From contig CADCTM010000846.1 in NCBI GenBank assembly GCA_902805485.1, positions 1,541 to 7,073 of the forward strand: DNA of 5,533 nucleotides. Direction: 5' to 3'. Below, one piece after another: positions 1 through 5,533 of the stretch. The DNA comes from an uncultured Coleofasciculus sp. (lineage in GTDB: Bacteria > Cyanobacteriota > Cyanobacteriia > Cyanobacteriales > Coleofasciculaceae). The notes below the pieces were generated by a model. It saw only the letters and a list, made by a program, of their open reading frames with translations, was not told the DNA's origin and searched no databases. The position numbers and the translations under genes are program-made. Position 1 is the stretch's first letter. The number at the start of each line of letters is the position of its first letter.

Positions 1-2133
1 CTCGAACCGAAAGTTAACGTTCTTCTCGTGGATGACCATCCAGAAAATCTGCTGGCACTGGAAGCGATATTAGGCAGCCTGGGTCAGCATTTGGTTAGGG
101 CTAACTCAGGGGCAGAAGCCTTGAGATGCCTACTCCATCAAGATTTTGCCGTAATTCTCCTGGATGTCCAAATGCCGGGAATGGATGGCTTTGAGACGGC
201 GACGCTGATCCGAAACCGAGTGCGATCGCAACATACTCCGATTATTTTCCTAACCGCTTTTAGCACCAGCGACACGTTGAGATTTAAAGGGTATGCCTTG
301 GGTGCTGTAGACTACTTGTTTAAGCCTGTTGAGCCAGAAATATTAATTTCAAAGGTGGCAGTATTTGTTGATTTATTCAAGAAGACAGCAGAAGTAAAAT
401 CCCAAGCGGCACAACTGGCAGCGGTTAATACTGAACTTAAAGAAAGTGAGCAGCGGTTTCGTTCGTTGAGTGCCTGCTCTCCTGTAGGCATTTTCCTGAC
501 GGATCAAGAAGGTTGCTGTACCTATACAAACCCACGCTTCCAAGCGATCTGTAACTTGAGTTTTGAGGAAAGTTTGGGAGCAGGTTGCTGGCAGGCGGTT
601 CATCCGGACGATCGCGTTGTCATTGCCGAGTGGGAAAGTCGGACGCTCACTCCTTCTGATTACTGTAATGAGTTTCGTCTCCAAACCCCAGATCAGCCGA
701 TGCGTTGGGTTAACCTCCGCGCTTCGCCTATGTACTCCGCTCAAGGGGAATTTCTCGGTCATGTTGGCACTGTTGAAGATATTACCGAACGTAAGCAAGC
801 GGAAGAAGCACGCGCTCAAATTATCCAAGAACAAGTGGCACGGCAGCAGGCGGAAGAAGCAAACCGCATGAAGGATGAGTTTTTGGCTACGCTTTCCCAC
901 GAATTGCGTACTCCGCTGAATTCGATCCTTGGTTGGGCGGGACTTTTGCGGACACGCGAGTTTGATGCTGCAACTACTGCTCGTGCCCTTGAAACTATTG
1001 AGCGCAATGCTAAGTCCCAAGCGCAACTGATTGAGGATATTTTGGATGTATCACGGATTATTCGTGGCAAGCTCACTCTCAAGCTCCGCTCGCTGAACCT
1101 TTGTTCTGTAATTGAGGCAGCAATTGAGGCGATGCGCCCCGCAGCCCAAGACAAAAAGATTCAATTAGAAGCGAGACTAAATCCTGGGGGAGATTTTATC
1201 TCTTCGGGAAAGATGGATGGTGCTAATGCTAATGGAAGCTTAAAGAAGGAAATTTTTGTTAAGGGTGATCCAGAGCGTTTGCAACAGGTGGTCTGGAATT
1301 TAGTTTCTAATGCGATTAAATTTACACCGGAAGGTGGCAAGGTTGAAGTTTTACTGCTGACTGCGGGTTCTCATGCCGAAATTCAGGTAAGGGATACGGG
1401 AAGTGGTATTAGTTCAGAGTTTCTTCCCTATGTATTTGATCGCTTCCGTCAGGAAGATAGTACGACGACTCGCTCTTACGGGGGGTTGGGACTAGGGTTA
1501 GCAATTGTCCGCCATTTAGTTGAATTGCATGGTGGCACGGTTCAGGTAGATAGTGAGGGAGAGGGAAAGGGAGCAACGTTTACGGTTAAACTTGACCTCG
1601 AAGACAGTGCTAAGGAACGACGCCTATGTAATGGTAATGATTCCAATCACGATTTAGAACATTTGGAATTACAGGCAGATCAAGCTTTTCTTCCAAGTGG
1701 AACAACGGTTGTACCGCCTGTTTTGGAAGGTTTGCAGATTCTGATTGTTGATGATGAGCCAGATGTGCGGGAACTCCTTCTCACTGTCATCGAAGAGTCA
1801 GGGGCAAAAGCGATCGCTGCGGCTTCGGTTTCTGAGGCACTGAAAATTCTCGATAAATTCCAGCCAGATGTCTTAGTTAGTGATATTGGGATGCCGCTTG
1901 AGGACGGTTATACGCTAATTCGCCAGGTAAGAGAGCTTGAGGTTAAGCGAGAAAGACTTCTGCCTGCAATTGCTTTGACGGCGTATGTGAGAGATGAAGA
2001 TTCTGAAAATGCGATCGCTTCTGGTTTTCAAATGCATCTATCTAAGCCAGTGGATACTACTGAGTTAGTAAAAGTTGTCGCTAGTCTTGCCGGACGAGCT
2101 GTAGACAAAGGTATTTTTCAACAAGAAGTATAA
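1..2133 (+). CDS. Hybrid sensor histidine kinase, REC-PAS-HisKA-HATPase-REC (5' end outside the window)
   Basis: The frame is open from base 1 to TAA at 2131-2133, giving 710 visible residues (residue 1 is the codon at base 1). The first receiver domain spans about residues 5-125, with acidic pair D11-D12, phospho-acceptor D55, T85 and K108. A PAS/PAC sensor follows at about 150-268, then a short Gln/Glu-rich helix. The dimerisation/phosphoacceptor domain has its H box (SHELRTPLN) with H300. The ATP-binding domain has the N box (N433, N437), G1 (DTGSGI, 465-470), F box (479-483) and G2 (GGLGLGL, 494-500). After a variable linker (about 535-575) comes a second receiver with D584-D585, D628, T660 and K682. 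All catalytic residues are present, so an active phosphorelay protein is expected. No membrane segment is visible, so it is probably cytosolic. The GTG at base 28 is not the start, because it would cut the first strand of the receiver (VNVLLVDD); probably only a few residues are missing. The signal and the output partner are unknown. Confidence 0.95.
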   Translation, partial: LEPKVNVLLVDDHPENLLALEAILGSLGQHLVRANSGAEALRCLLHQDFAVILLDVQMPGMDGFETATLIRNRVRSQHTPIIFLTAFSTSDTLRFKGYALGAVDYLFKPVEPEILISKVAVFVDLFKKTAEVKSQAAQLAAVNTELKESEQRFRSLSACSPVGIFLTDQEGCCTYTNPRFQAICNLSFEESLGAGCWQAVHPDDRVVIAEWESRTLTPSDYCNEFRLQTPDQPMRWVNLRASPMYSAQGEFLGHVGTVEDITERKQAEEARAQIIQEQVARQQAEEANRMKDEFLATLSHELRTPLNSILGWAGLLRTREFDAATTARALETIERNAKSQAQLIEDILDVSRIIRGKLTLKLRSLNLCSVIEAAIEAMRPAAQDKKIQLEARLNPGGDFISSGKMDGANANGSLKKEIFVKGDPERLQQVVWNLVSNAIKFTPEGGKVEVLLLTAGSHAEIQVRDTGSGISSEFLPYVFDRFRQEDSTTTRSYGGLGLGLAIVRHLVELHGGTVQVDSEGEGKGATFTVKLDLEDSAKERRLCNGNDSNHDLEHLELQADQAFLPSGTTVVPPVLEGLQILIVDDEPDVRELLLTVIEESGAKAIAAASVSEALKILDKFQPDVLVSDIGMPLEDGYTLIRQVRELEVKRERLLPAIALTAYVRDEDSENAIASGFQMHLSKPVDTTELVKVVASLAGRAVDKGIFQQEV
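222..229. repeat. HIP1 octamer GCGATCGC
   Basis: A perfect palindromic copy in the first receiver domain of the kinase, read as part of codons for V-R-S-Q. It is one of five that mark the DNA as cyanobacterial. Confidence 0.9.
1810..1817. repeat. HIP1 octamer GCGATCGC
   Basis: A perfect copy in the second receiver domain of the kinase, read as A-I-A, the reading most easily tolerated in helices. Confidence 0.9.
2011..2018. repeat. HIP1 octamer GCGATCGC
   Basis: A second copy in the same receiver domain, 201 bp downstream and again read as A-I-A. Confidence 0.9.
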
Positions 2134-2170
2134 GAATAAAAAGTTAAATCTTTATTTCTATACTTCTTGT
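2121..2170. terminator. Long inverted repeat across the kinase stop codon, in the convergent gap
   Basis: The arms 2121-2140 and 2151-2170 are reverse complements over 20 positions, except for one A.C mismatch (2133/2158) and one G.U wobble (2134/2157), with a 10-nt loop at 2141-2150. The outer 12 bp are perfect. The left arm contains the last codons and the TAA of the kinase gene. The position between two convergent genes suggests a bidirectional terminator or a 3'-end stabilising hairpin. Neither side has a run of T after the stem and the stem is AT-rich, so it is not a classical intrinsic terminator. The hairpin is seen in the sequence; its role is inferred. Confidence 0.5.
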
Positions 2171-2234
2171 ATAAGTCTTAACAGTTGATGAAATCGCAGA
2201 TATAGTTATCAAATTCTGATGCTGATAATTAATA

Positions 2235-3296
2235 TTATTGATTAATGCCCTTAGGTTGCATCTGACACAGAATTACACCAAACCATTGCTTTGAATCGGT
2301 CCAGACTTGGAGAGGTTTTAAGCTTTTTGCCTCCAGCTCTTGTTGCACAACATTTAAGTTAAATTTCCGGGAAATTTCTGTTAAAATTGTTTCCCCAGCT
2401 TCAAAATTAACACTAAGGTCTAGAGCTTTTAGCCGTACAGTTTGCGCTCTCAAACTCCGCAAATGCATTTCAATTTGGTGCAAATTTTCGTTATAAAACG
2501 CCCAATGTTCAAACTGTTCTGTATCAAAGTTTCCCTCAAAACGCCGATTTAGATGTTTTAGCATATTGAGATTAAACTCAGCCGTTACACCTTGATTATC
2601 GTTGTAAGCAGCTTCCAATAACTGTTTTGATTTTTGCAGATCAACTCCCAATAAAAAATACTCCCCAACTGACAACGCGGCAGTAATTTGCGAGAAAAAC
2701 GCCTCACATTCTTGCCTATTAAGATTACCCAACGTACTTCCTAGGAAAAAAATCATCCGTGTCGGTAGTTGGGTTGGCATTAACTGTTGCAGTGCCAACT
2801 CATAAGTACTTACTAAACCGAGAATCTGAAGTGAAGGGTAATCCCGAAGTAACTGCTCCGCACTACTTTTTAGAATTCCCGAGCTAACATCAATGGGTAA
2901 ATATCGTAACGGATAATTCAACGCTTCGTAAGCATTTAATAATGTCCGAGTTTTCGTTGAACTACCACTACCCAGTTCCACCAGTTCACACGCACCAGTT
3001 ATTTGGGCAATTTCACCTGCATATTGGCGCAAAATTTCTGTTTCTGTGCGCGTTGGGTAATATTCAGGTAACTCGCAGATTTGTTCAAATAGCTTTGAAC
3101 CAGGGTCATCATAGAAATATTTTGGTGGTAAGGTTTTGAAAGACTGAGTTAACCCTTGAATTACATCATTACCAGCATCTTCTTCAGACTTAGAGGGGAC
3201 ACTGAGATTGATTAATTGCTTGATTTGTAGGCGATCCTCTGTTAAAAAACGAGGCTTACTGTAAGCGCCAAATGCACTCTGATTTACATTCCTCAC
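2235..3296 (-). CDS. egtD: L-histidine N-alpha-methyltransferase EgtD (ergothioneine biosynthesis)
   Basis: EgtD makes hercynine (trimethyl-histidine) from L-histidine and three SAM, the first committed step to ergothioneine, in the cytosol. From the GTG at 3294-3296 it is 353 residues; the mycobacterial enzyme is about 320. Visible motifs are LPPKYFYDD (Y62), LPEYYPTR (Y79/Y80), the SAM loop ELGSGSSTKT (107-116), LPIDVS (133-138), LGSTLGN (N191), AYND..GVTAEFNLNML (Y231) and the C-terminal EIS (E307, S309). At a nearly constant offset these match the histidine-binding Tyr, Asn, Glu and Ser residues known from Mycobacterium smegmatis EgtD, so specificity for histidine is well supported. The frame stays open to a TTG at 3368 (24 more residues). 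GTG 3296 is preferred because the family's conserved part begins near residue 17 and a purine-rich stretch lies 8 nt upstream. There is no in-frame ATG near the N-terminus. It is the last gene of the egtC-egtB-egtD unit, convergent with the kinase gene. Confidence 0.95.
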   Translation of the reverse strand: MRNVNQSAFGAYSKPRFLTEDRLQIKQLINLSVPSKSEEDAGNDVIQGLTQSFKTLPPKYFYDDPGSKLFEQICELPEYYPTRTETEILRQYAGEIAQITGACELVELGSGSSTKTRTLLNAYEALNYPLRYLPIDVSSGILKSSAEQLLRDYPSLQILGLVSTYELALQQLMPTQLPTRMIFFLGSTLGNLNRQECEAFFSQITAALSVGEYFLLGVDLQKSKQLLEAAYNDNQGVTAEFNLNMLKHLNRRFEGNFDTEQFEHWAFYNENLHQIEMHLRSLRAQTVRLKALDLSVNFEAGETILTEISRKFNLNVVQQELEAKSLKPLQVWTDSKQWFGVILCQMQPKGINQ

Positions 3297-3304
3297 TTTA
3301 TTTT

Positions 3305-3310
3305 CTTCCC
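3305..3310 (-). promoter_or_regulatory. Possible ribosome binding site for the GTG start of egtD
   Basis: The minus strand reads GGGAAG, followed by 8 nt and then GTG at 3296. It is only a partial Shine-Dalgarno match, but it is better placed than the AAGAGAAA-like stretch before the alternative TTG at 3368. It is used here to choose the egtD start. Confidence 0.3.
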
Positions 3311-3372
3311 AAAAAACTACATAAAAATTGCCCTCAACATAGGGGTTTGCCAGATGTTTTAGGCTCAAACTT

Positions 3373-3404
3373 GTGATTATTTCTCTTAGCAGAAATCACT
3401 AAGA
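3373..3404 (-). promoter_or_regulatory. Two interlocking short inverted repeats in the egtB-egtD gap
   Basis: Stem A pairs 3399-3404 with 3384-3389 (TCTTAG/CTAAGA on the minus strand, 9-nt loop). Stem B pairs 3394-3399 with 3373-3378 (GTGATT/AATCAC). They share base 3399 and stem B's left arm lies in the loop of stem A, so in RNA they would be alternative folds. They lie in the non-coding leader before egtD. Six-bp stems can arise by chance, and no T-run or known riboswitch fold follows. I see no convincing -35/-10 pair in this gap. Confidence 0.25.
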
Positions 3405-3448
3405 TATCGCGTAAACACATTAACCGAGATCAAGCAAAATTTCTTACC

Positions 3449-4732
3449 TTAAGACAAGGTTTTACTTGAAGCACAACGAAAACCTGCTAAAATTTGGCGA
3501 ATGCCTGGATGATACCAGTTACGAAAGCTAGAGCGCATCGACCAAGGGCGAGTTGCCCAACTGCCCCCTTTAAGCACTCGGTGTTGTCCGTCGAAGTAGG
3601 TTTGGGAATAGCCTCGGTAAGGGTAACTCATAAATCCTTCATAAGCATCAAACCAGCTTGATGTCCACTCCCAAACATTGCCGAGTAGATCGTAGCAACC
3701 ATAAGCACTCTGCCCTGCTGGGTAAGCGTTTACAGGTGTTGTTCGTCCAGCAATATTGTCATGATTACATCGAGAAGGATCGGGTTGAGTATTTCCCCAA
3801 GGATAAGTATGGCGGCTTTTTATTGTGGCATCCCAACTCGCGGCTTTTTCCCACTGTGCCTCAGTCGGCAGTCCCTTGCCCACAAATCTTGCATAGGCAT
3901 CCGCTTCATACCAGCTAACGCCGCAGACGGGATGATGATCCCAGGTAGGATCGTTTGACCAATAAAGGGGTTCTTGTACAGAATTCTCTTGAAGCCATTG
4001 CCACCCCGCCGGAACCCACCATTGGGGATTATGATAGCCCCCAGCATCCATAAATACGCGATACTGCTTACAGGTTACGGGATAGCGATCGATCCAGTAG
4101 GTATCCAGATATACTTGATGAAGCGATCGCTCATTATCCATTGCTTCAACCGAGTCGTTCCCCATCTCAAACTCGCCTGCCGCAATTTCAATCATTTGTG
4201 CGGCTGGTTCCAGAGGAGGAGTAAAAATTAAAGAAGGCTCTTCAACTTTTAATCTTTCATTATTATTTTTTAATTCTTGCCAAAGATGCCAGCGTTGTAA
4301 TTGCAAGACAAAAGCGATCGTTTCAGTGTGCTGACTTTCATGTTGAATTAAAAAGTGCCAGAGTCGTTCTTGTTCATCTAAAGGTGCAGTTTTTAGGTAG
4401 GTTAAGACTTGGGTTCTCACCGTATCCAAATAATCACAAACTTCGAGCAGCGGGGGTAACTTTTCGCGATCGCATTTTGGTAAACCGTCTGCTGCCAACA
4501 GCTTGCGATATTCGGGAAACAACGGCGGTAAACCCGCACACCGTTCTAATATCCACAACGCTTCCGTATAAGCAATATGACCGAGATGCCAACCCGCAGG
4601 GCTAAACTCTGGATGTGCTTGTTTGCAAAAACTCGCATCATTGATTCCGTCAAATAATGCCAATGTGCCGTTGCGACACTGTTGCATCGCCTCTCGGATG
4701 GCTTCTCTACTAGAGTTGATCGACTTTAACAT
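3449..4732 (-). CDS. egtB: Ergothioneine sulfoxide synthase EgtB (non-haem iron, DinB + FGE-sulfatase domains)
   Basis: EgtB joins hercynine to a cysteine donor with O2 and Fe(II), forming the C-S bond and sulfoxide of the ergothioneine precursor. From ATG at 4730-4732 it has 427 residues, a normal length. Residues about 5-150 are the DinB/EgtB N-terminal helical domain carrying the 3-His iron site: H52 (in WHLGHIAYTE), H131 and H135 (HxxxH in QHESQHTE). Residues about 180-421 are the formylglycine-generating-enzyme-like domain (IAAGEFEMG, DNERSLHQVYLDTYWIDRYPVT, GLPTEAQWEKAA, YDLLGNVWEW, VLKGGSW, AGFRCA). Y375 in the YRGYS loop is the likely counterpart of the catalytic tyrosine of mycobacterial EgtB, by position only. 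The start overlaps the end of egtC by 23 nt. The frame extends upstream to a TTG at 4810, but that lies inside egtC and adds no family sequence. The egtC neighbour argues for gamma-glutamylcysteine as the sulfur donor rather than free cysteine; this is inference. Confidence 0.96.
   Translation of the reverse strand: MLKSINSSREAIREAMQQCRNGTLALFDGINDASFCKQAHPEFSPAGWHLGHIAYTEALWILERCAGLPPLFPEYRKLLAADGLPKCDREKLPPLLEVCDYLDTVRTQVLTYLKTAPLDEQERLWHFLIQHESQHTETIAFVLQLQRWHLWQELKNNNERLKVEEPSLIFTPPLEPAAQMIEIAAGEFEMGNDSVEAMDNERSLHQVYLDTYWIDRYPVTCKQYRVFMDAGGYHNPQWWVPAGWQWLQENSVQEPLYWSNDPTWDHHPVCGVSWYEADAYARFVGKGLPTEAQWEKAASWDATIKSRHTYPWGNTQPDPSRCNHDNIAGRTTPVNAYPAGQSAYGCYDLLGNVWEWTSSWFDAYEGFMSYPYRGYSQTYFDGQHRVLKGGSWATRPWSMRSSFRNWYHPGIRQILAGFRCASSKTLS
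4123..4130. repeat. HIP1 octamer GCGATCGC
   Basis: A perfect copy in egtB, read in codons for E-R-S-L. Seven-of-eight matches also occur nearby at 4085-4092 and 4314-4321. Confidence 0.9.
4466..4473. repeat. HIP1 octamer GCGATCGC
   Basis: A perfect copy in the DinB-domain part of egtB, read in codons for C-D-R. None occurs in egtC or egtD. Confidence 0.9.
4710..4732 (-). other. 23-nt overlap of egtC 3' end and egtB 5' end
   Basis: The egtB ATG (4730-4732) lies upstream of the egtC TAG (4710-4712), in another frame. The only Shine-Dalgarno-like stretch before egtB (GAAGAA, within egtC codons) is weak. Translation of egtB is therefore likely coupled to translation of egtC through re-initiation or ribosome sharing, keeping the two enzymes of consecutive steps in proportion. 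Confidence 0.8.
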
Positions 4733-5498
4733 CAAGATTTTCTTCAACAGTAAGAATGCTACTATTTTTACAACTATTCCAGTTGCCCTCGAATAGCGGT
4801 TCCGAAGCAATAATTACCGCATCAGGATACAGAGGATCATCCCGAAGCCAGTAAAGTGTAGGAGAGTTGCTGCCGTAAGCATAGCGACTGGCAACAAGGC
4901 GATGTCCGTCACCAATGATGATGTTGGCACTAAAACTAACCTGATGTAATTTTGCCAAATTTGTAACAGTCATCAGTGTTTTCTGTAAAGCTTGTTCAAG
5001 GCTACTATCCGGGGATGATTTTAACTCATTAACTAGCAAGGCAAAGATGTGTTCAGAATCGGTGTTACCGTCAATCGATTGGTAAACTTCATCATTAAGA
5101 AGTTCCCGCATCGGTCGATAGAGTGACTTTCGGAAATTGTCGATATAGCCGTTGTGGATAAATAATAGCCGCTTATCTCGAAACGGTTGACAATTGCTGA
5201 TATCTAGCGCTTGTCCAGCGGTTGCACTGCGAACATATCCCAGTACACATCGCGACTCAATATAACGGCTCAATTGGGGAAGATTAGTGTCATTCCAAAT
5301 GGGTAATGTACTTTTGTAGGTAAAAGCGTCAACATTTTGCTCAGTATGATACCAGCCAATTCCTAATCCATCAGCATTGACTACGCCCGAGGTCATTTCC
5401 TTCGGTTGATAACTCTGAACAAGCAAAGAATGCTCTGGTTTATACAACAGATAGTCAAGTTGAATTTTTGACCCAAGGTAGCCAAGTAATCGGCACAT
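4710..5498 (-). CDS. egtC: Gamma-glutamyl-hercynylcysteine S-oxide amidohydrolase EgtC (class II glutamine amidotransferase fold)
   Basis: EgtC hydrolyses the gamma-glutamyl amide of the EgtB product, giving hercynylcysteine sulfoxide and glutamate. It has 262 residues from ATG at 5496-5498; mycobacterial EgtC is about 227. The start is fixed by the motif MCRLLGYLG: removal of Met1 exposes Cys2 as the N-terminal nucleophile of an Ntn-hydrolase. Other class II amidotransferase landmarks are NADGLGIGWY (41-50), GYVRSAT with R90, the oxyanion element HNGYIDNF (N116, G117) and GNTDSE with D147. The C-terminal ASEPLF segment (231-236) is typical of the EgtC family. There is no synthase domain fused to it, so it is a stand-alone hydrolase. 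It is the first gene of the visible operon and overlaps egtB. Class II amidotransferase-like hydrolases of other pathways share this fold, but the egtB and egtD neighbours settle the assignment. Confidence 0.94.
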   Translation of the reverse strand: MCRLLGYLGSKIQLDYLLYKPEHSLLVQSYQPKEMTSGVVNADGLGIGWYHTEQNVDAFTYKSTLPIWNDTNLPQLSRYIESRCVLGYVRSATAGQALDISNCQPFRDKRLLFIHNGYIDNFRKSLYRPMRELLNDEVYQSIDGNTDSEHIFALLVNELKSSPDSSLEQALQKTLMTVTNLAKLHQVSFSANIIIGDGHRLVASRYAYGSNSPTLYWLRDDPLYPDAVIIASEPLFEGNWNSCKNSSILTVEENLDVKVDQL

Positions 5499-5519
5499 AA
5501 GATGTTTGAACTTCTAAAG

Positions 5520-5528
5520 TTTATATCA
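5520..5528 (-). promoter_or_regulatory. Possible extended -10 element upstream of egtC
   Basis: The minus strand reads TGATATAAA, matching the extended -10 form TGnTATAAT with one difference. The -35 region would fall outside the window. The predicted start site would lie only about 15 nt before the egtC ATG, which is short and would crowd the weak AGAAG stretch at 5511-5515. It may be chance AT-richness. Confidence 0.22.
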
Positions 5529-5533
5529 GCCAA

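Noticed and set aside
373..1026. A 217-codon open frame on the minus strand inside the kinase gene
   Set aside because: It is fully antisense to the PAS and HisKA coding region, has no recognisable domain, and is a composition shadow of the well-supported kinase.
816..1154. A 112-codon minus-strand open frame opposite the H box region
   Set aside because: It is antisense to conserved kinase codons, has no family motif, and is Ser/Arg-rich as expected from reverse reading.
2171..2234. An intrinsic terminator specific to egtD in the AT-rich part of the convergent gap
   Set aside because: Only a 6-bp stem (2206-2211/2223-2228) is present and no T-run follows it on the minus strand.
3297..3368. 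24-residue N-terminal extension of EgtD from TTG 3368
   Set aside because: It extends beyond the family's usual N-terminus and has a weaker ribosome site. It is kept as an alternative, not as the primary call.
3761..4231. Several short open frames on both strands over the egtB sulfatase-like domain
   Set aside because: All overlap conserved EgtB residues in other frames, lack ribosome sites, and show no protein-like motif.
4733..4810. N-terminal extension of EgtB from TTG 4810 with a hydrophobic stretch resembling a membrane anchor
   Set aside because: It lies wholly within the conserved egtC C-terminal coding region, begins with a rare start, and is absent from the known family architecture; ATG 4732 gives a normal EgtB.
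1..5533. A novel defence, mobile or RNA-based system
   Set aside because: Both strands are explained by a hybrid kinase and three ergothioneine genes; there are no direct repeat arrays, integrase or transposase motifs, tRNA folds or toxin-antitoxin-like small genes.

Overview
The window looks like chromosomal DNA from a cyanobacterium. It carries five perfect copies of the palindrome GCGATCGC (HIP1, the repeat over-represented in many cyanobacterial genomes), where chance predicts about 0.1 in this length. The base composition is moderate and the proteins read like those of filamentous or Chroococcidiopsis-type cyanobacteria. Genus cannot be fixed from the sequence alone. There is no sign of a phage, transposon, CRISPR array, tRNA or rRNA.

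Layout: positions 1-2133 (+) hold the 3' nearly complete part of a soluble hybrid sensor kinase with the order receiver, PAS, histidine kinase, receiver. Its true start lies just left of the window. Its stop codon sits inside a long inverted repeat (2121-2170) in the short convergent gap of about 100 bp. From there to the right edge everything is on the minus strand. Three genes, transcribed in the order egtC (5498 to 4710), egtB (4732 to 3449), egtD (3296 to 2235), form an ergothioneine biosynthesis operon. egtC and egtB overlap by 23 nt. A leader of about 150 nt separates egtB from the preferred egtD start. No stretch longer than 300 bases lacks a gene.

How the genes work together: EgtD trimethylates L-histidine to hercynine with three SAM. 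EgtB, a non-haem iron sulfoxide synthase, joins hercynine to gamma-glutamylcysteine using O2. EgtC removes the glutamate to give hercynylcysteine sulfoxide. The final C-S lyase (EgtE type) and the gamma-glutamylcysteine synthetase (EgtA type) are not in the window. Presumably GshA of the glutathione pathway and an unlinked PLP lyase supply these steps. Ergothioneine is an antioxidant thiol, plausible in an oxygenic phototroph. The kinase is convergent with the operon, and nothing in the sequence shows that it regulates it.

The system is a known pathway, not a new one. The points worth a second look are the long hairpin across the kinase stop, the overlapping egtC/egtB translation unit, the uncertain egtD start with paired inverted repeats in its leader, and the split pathway.
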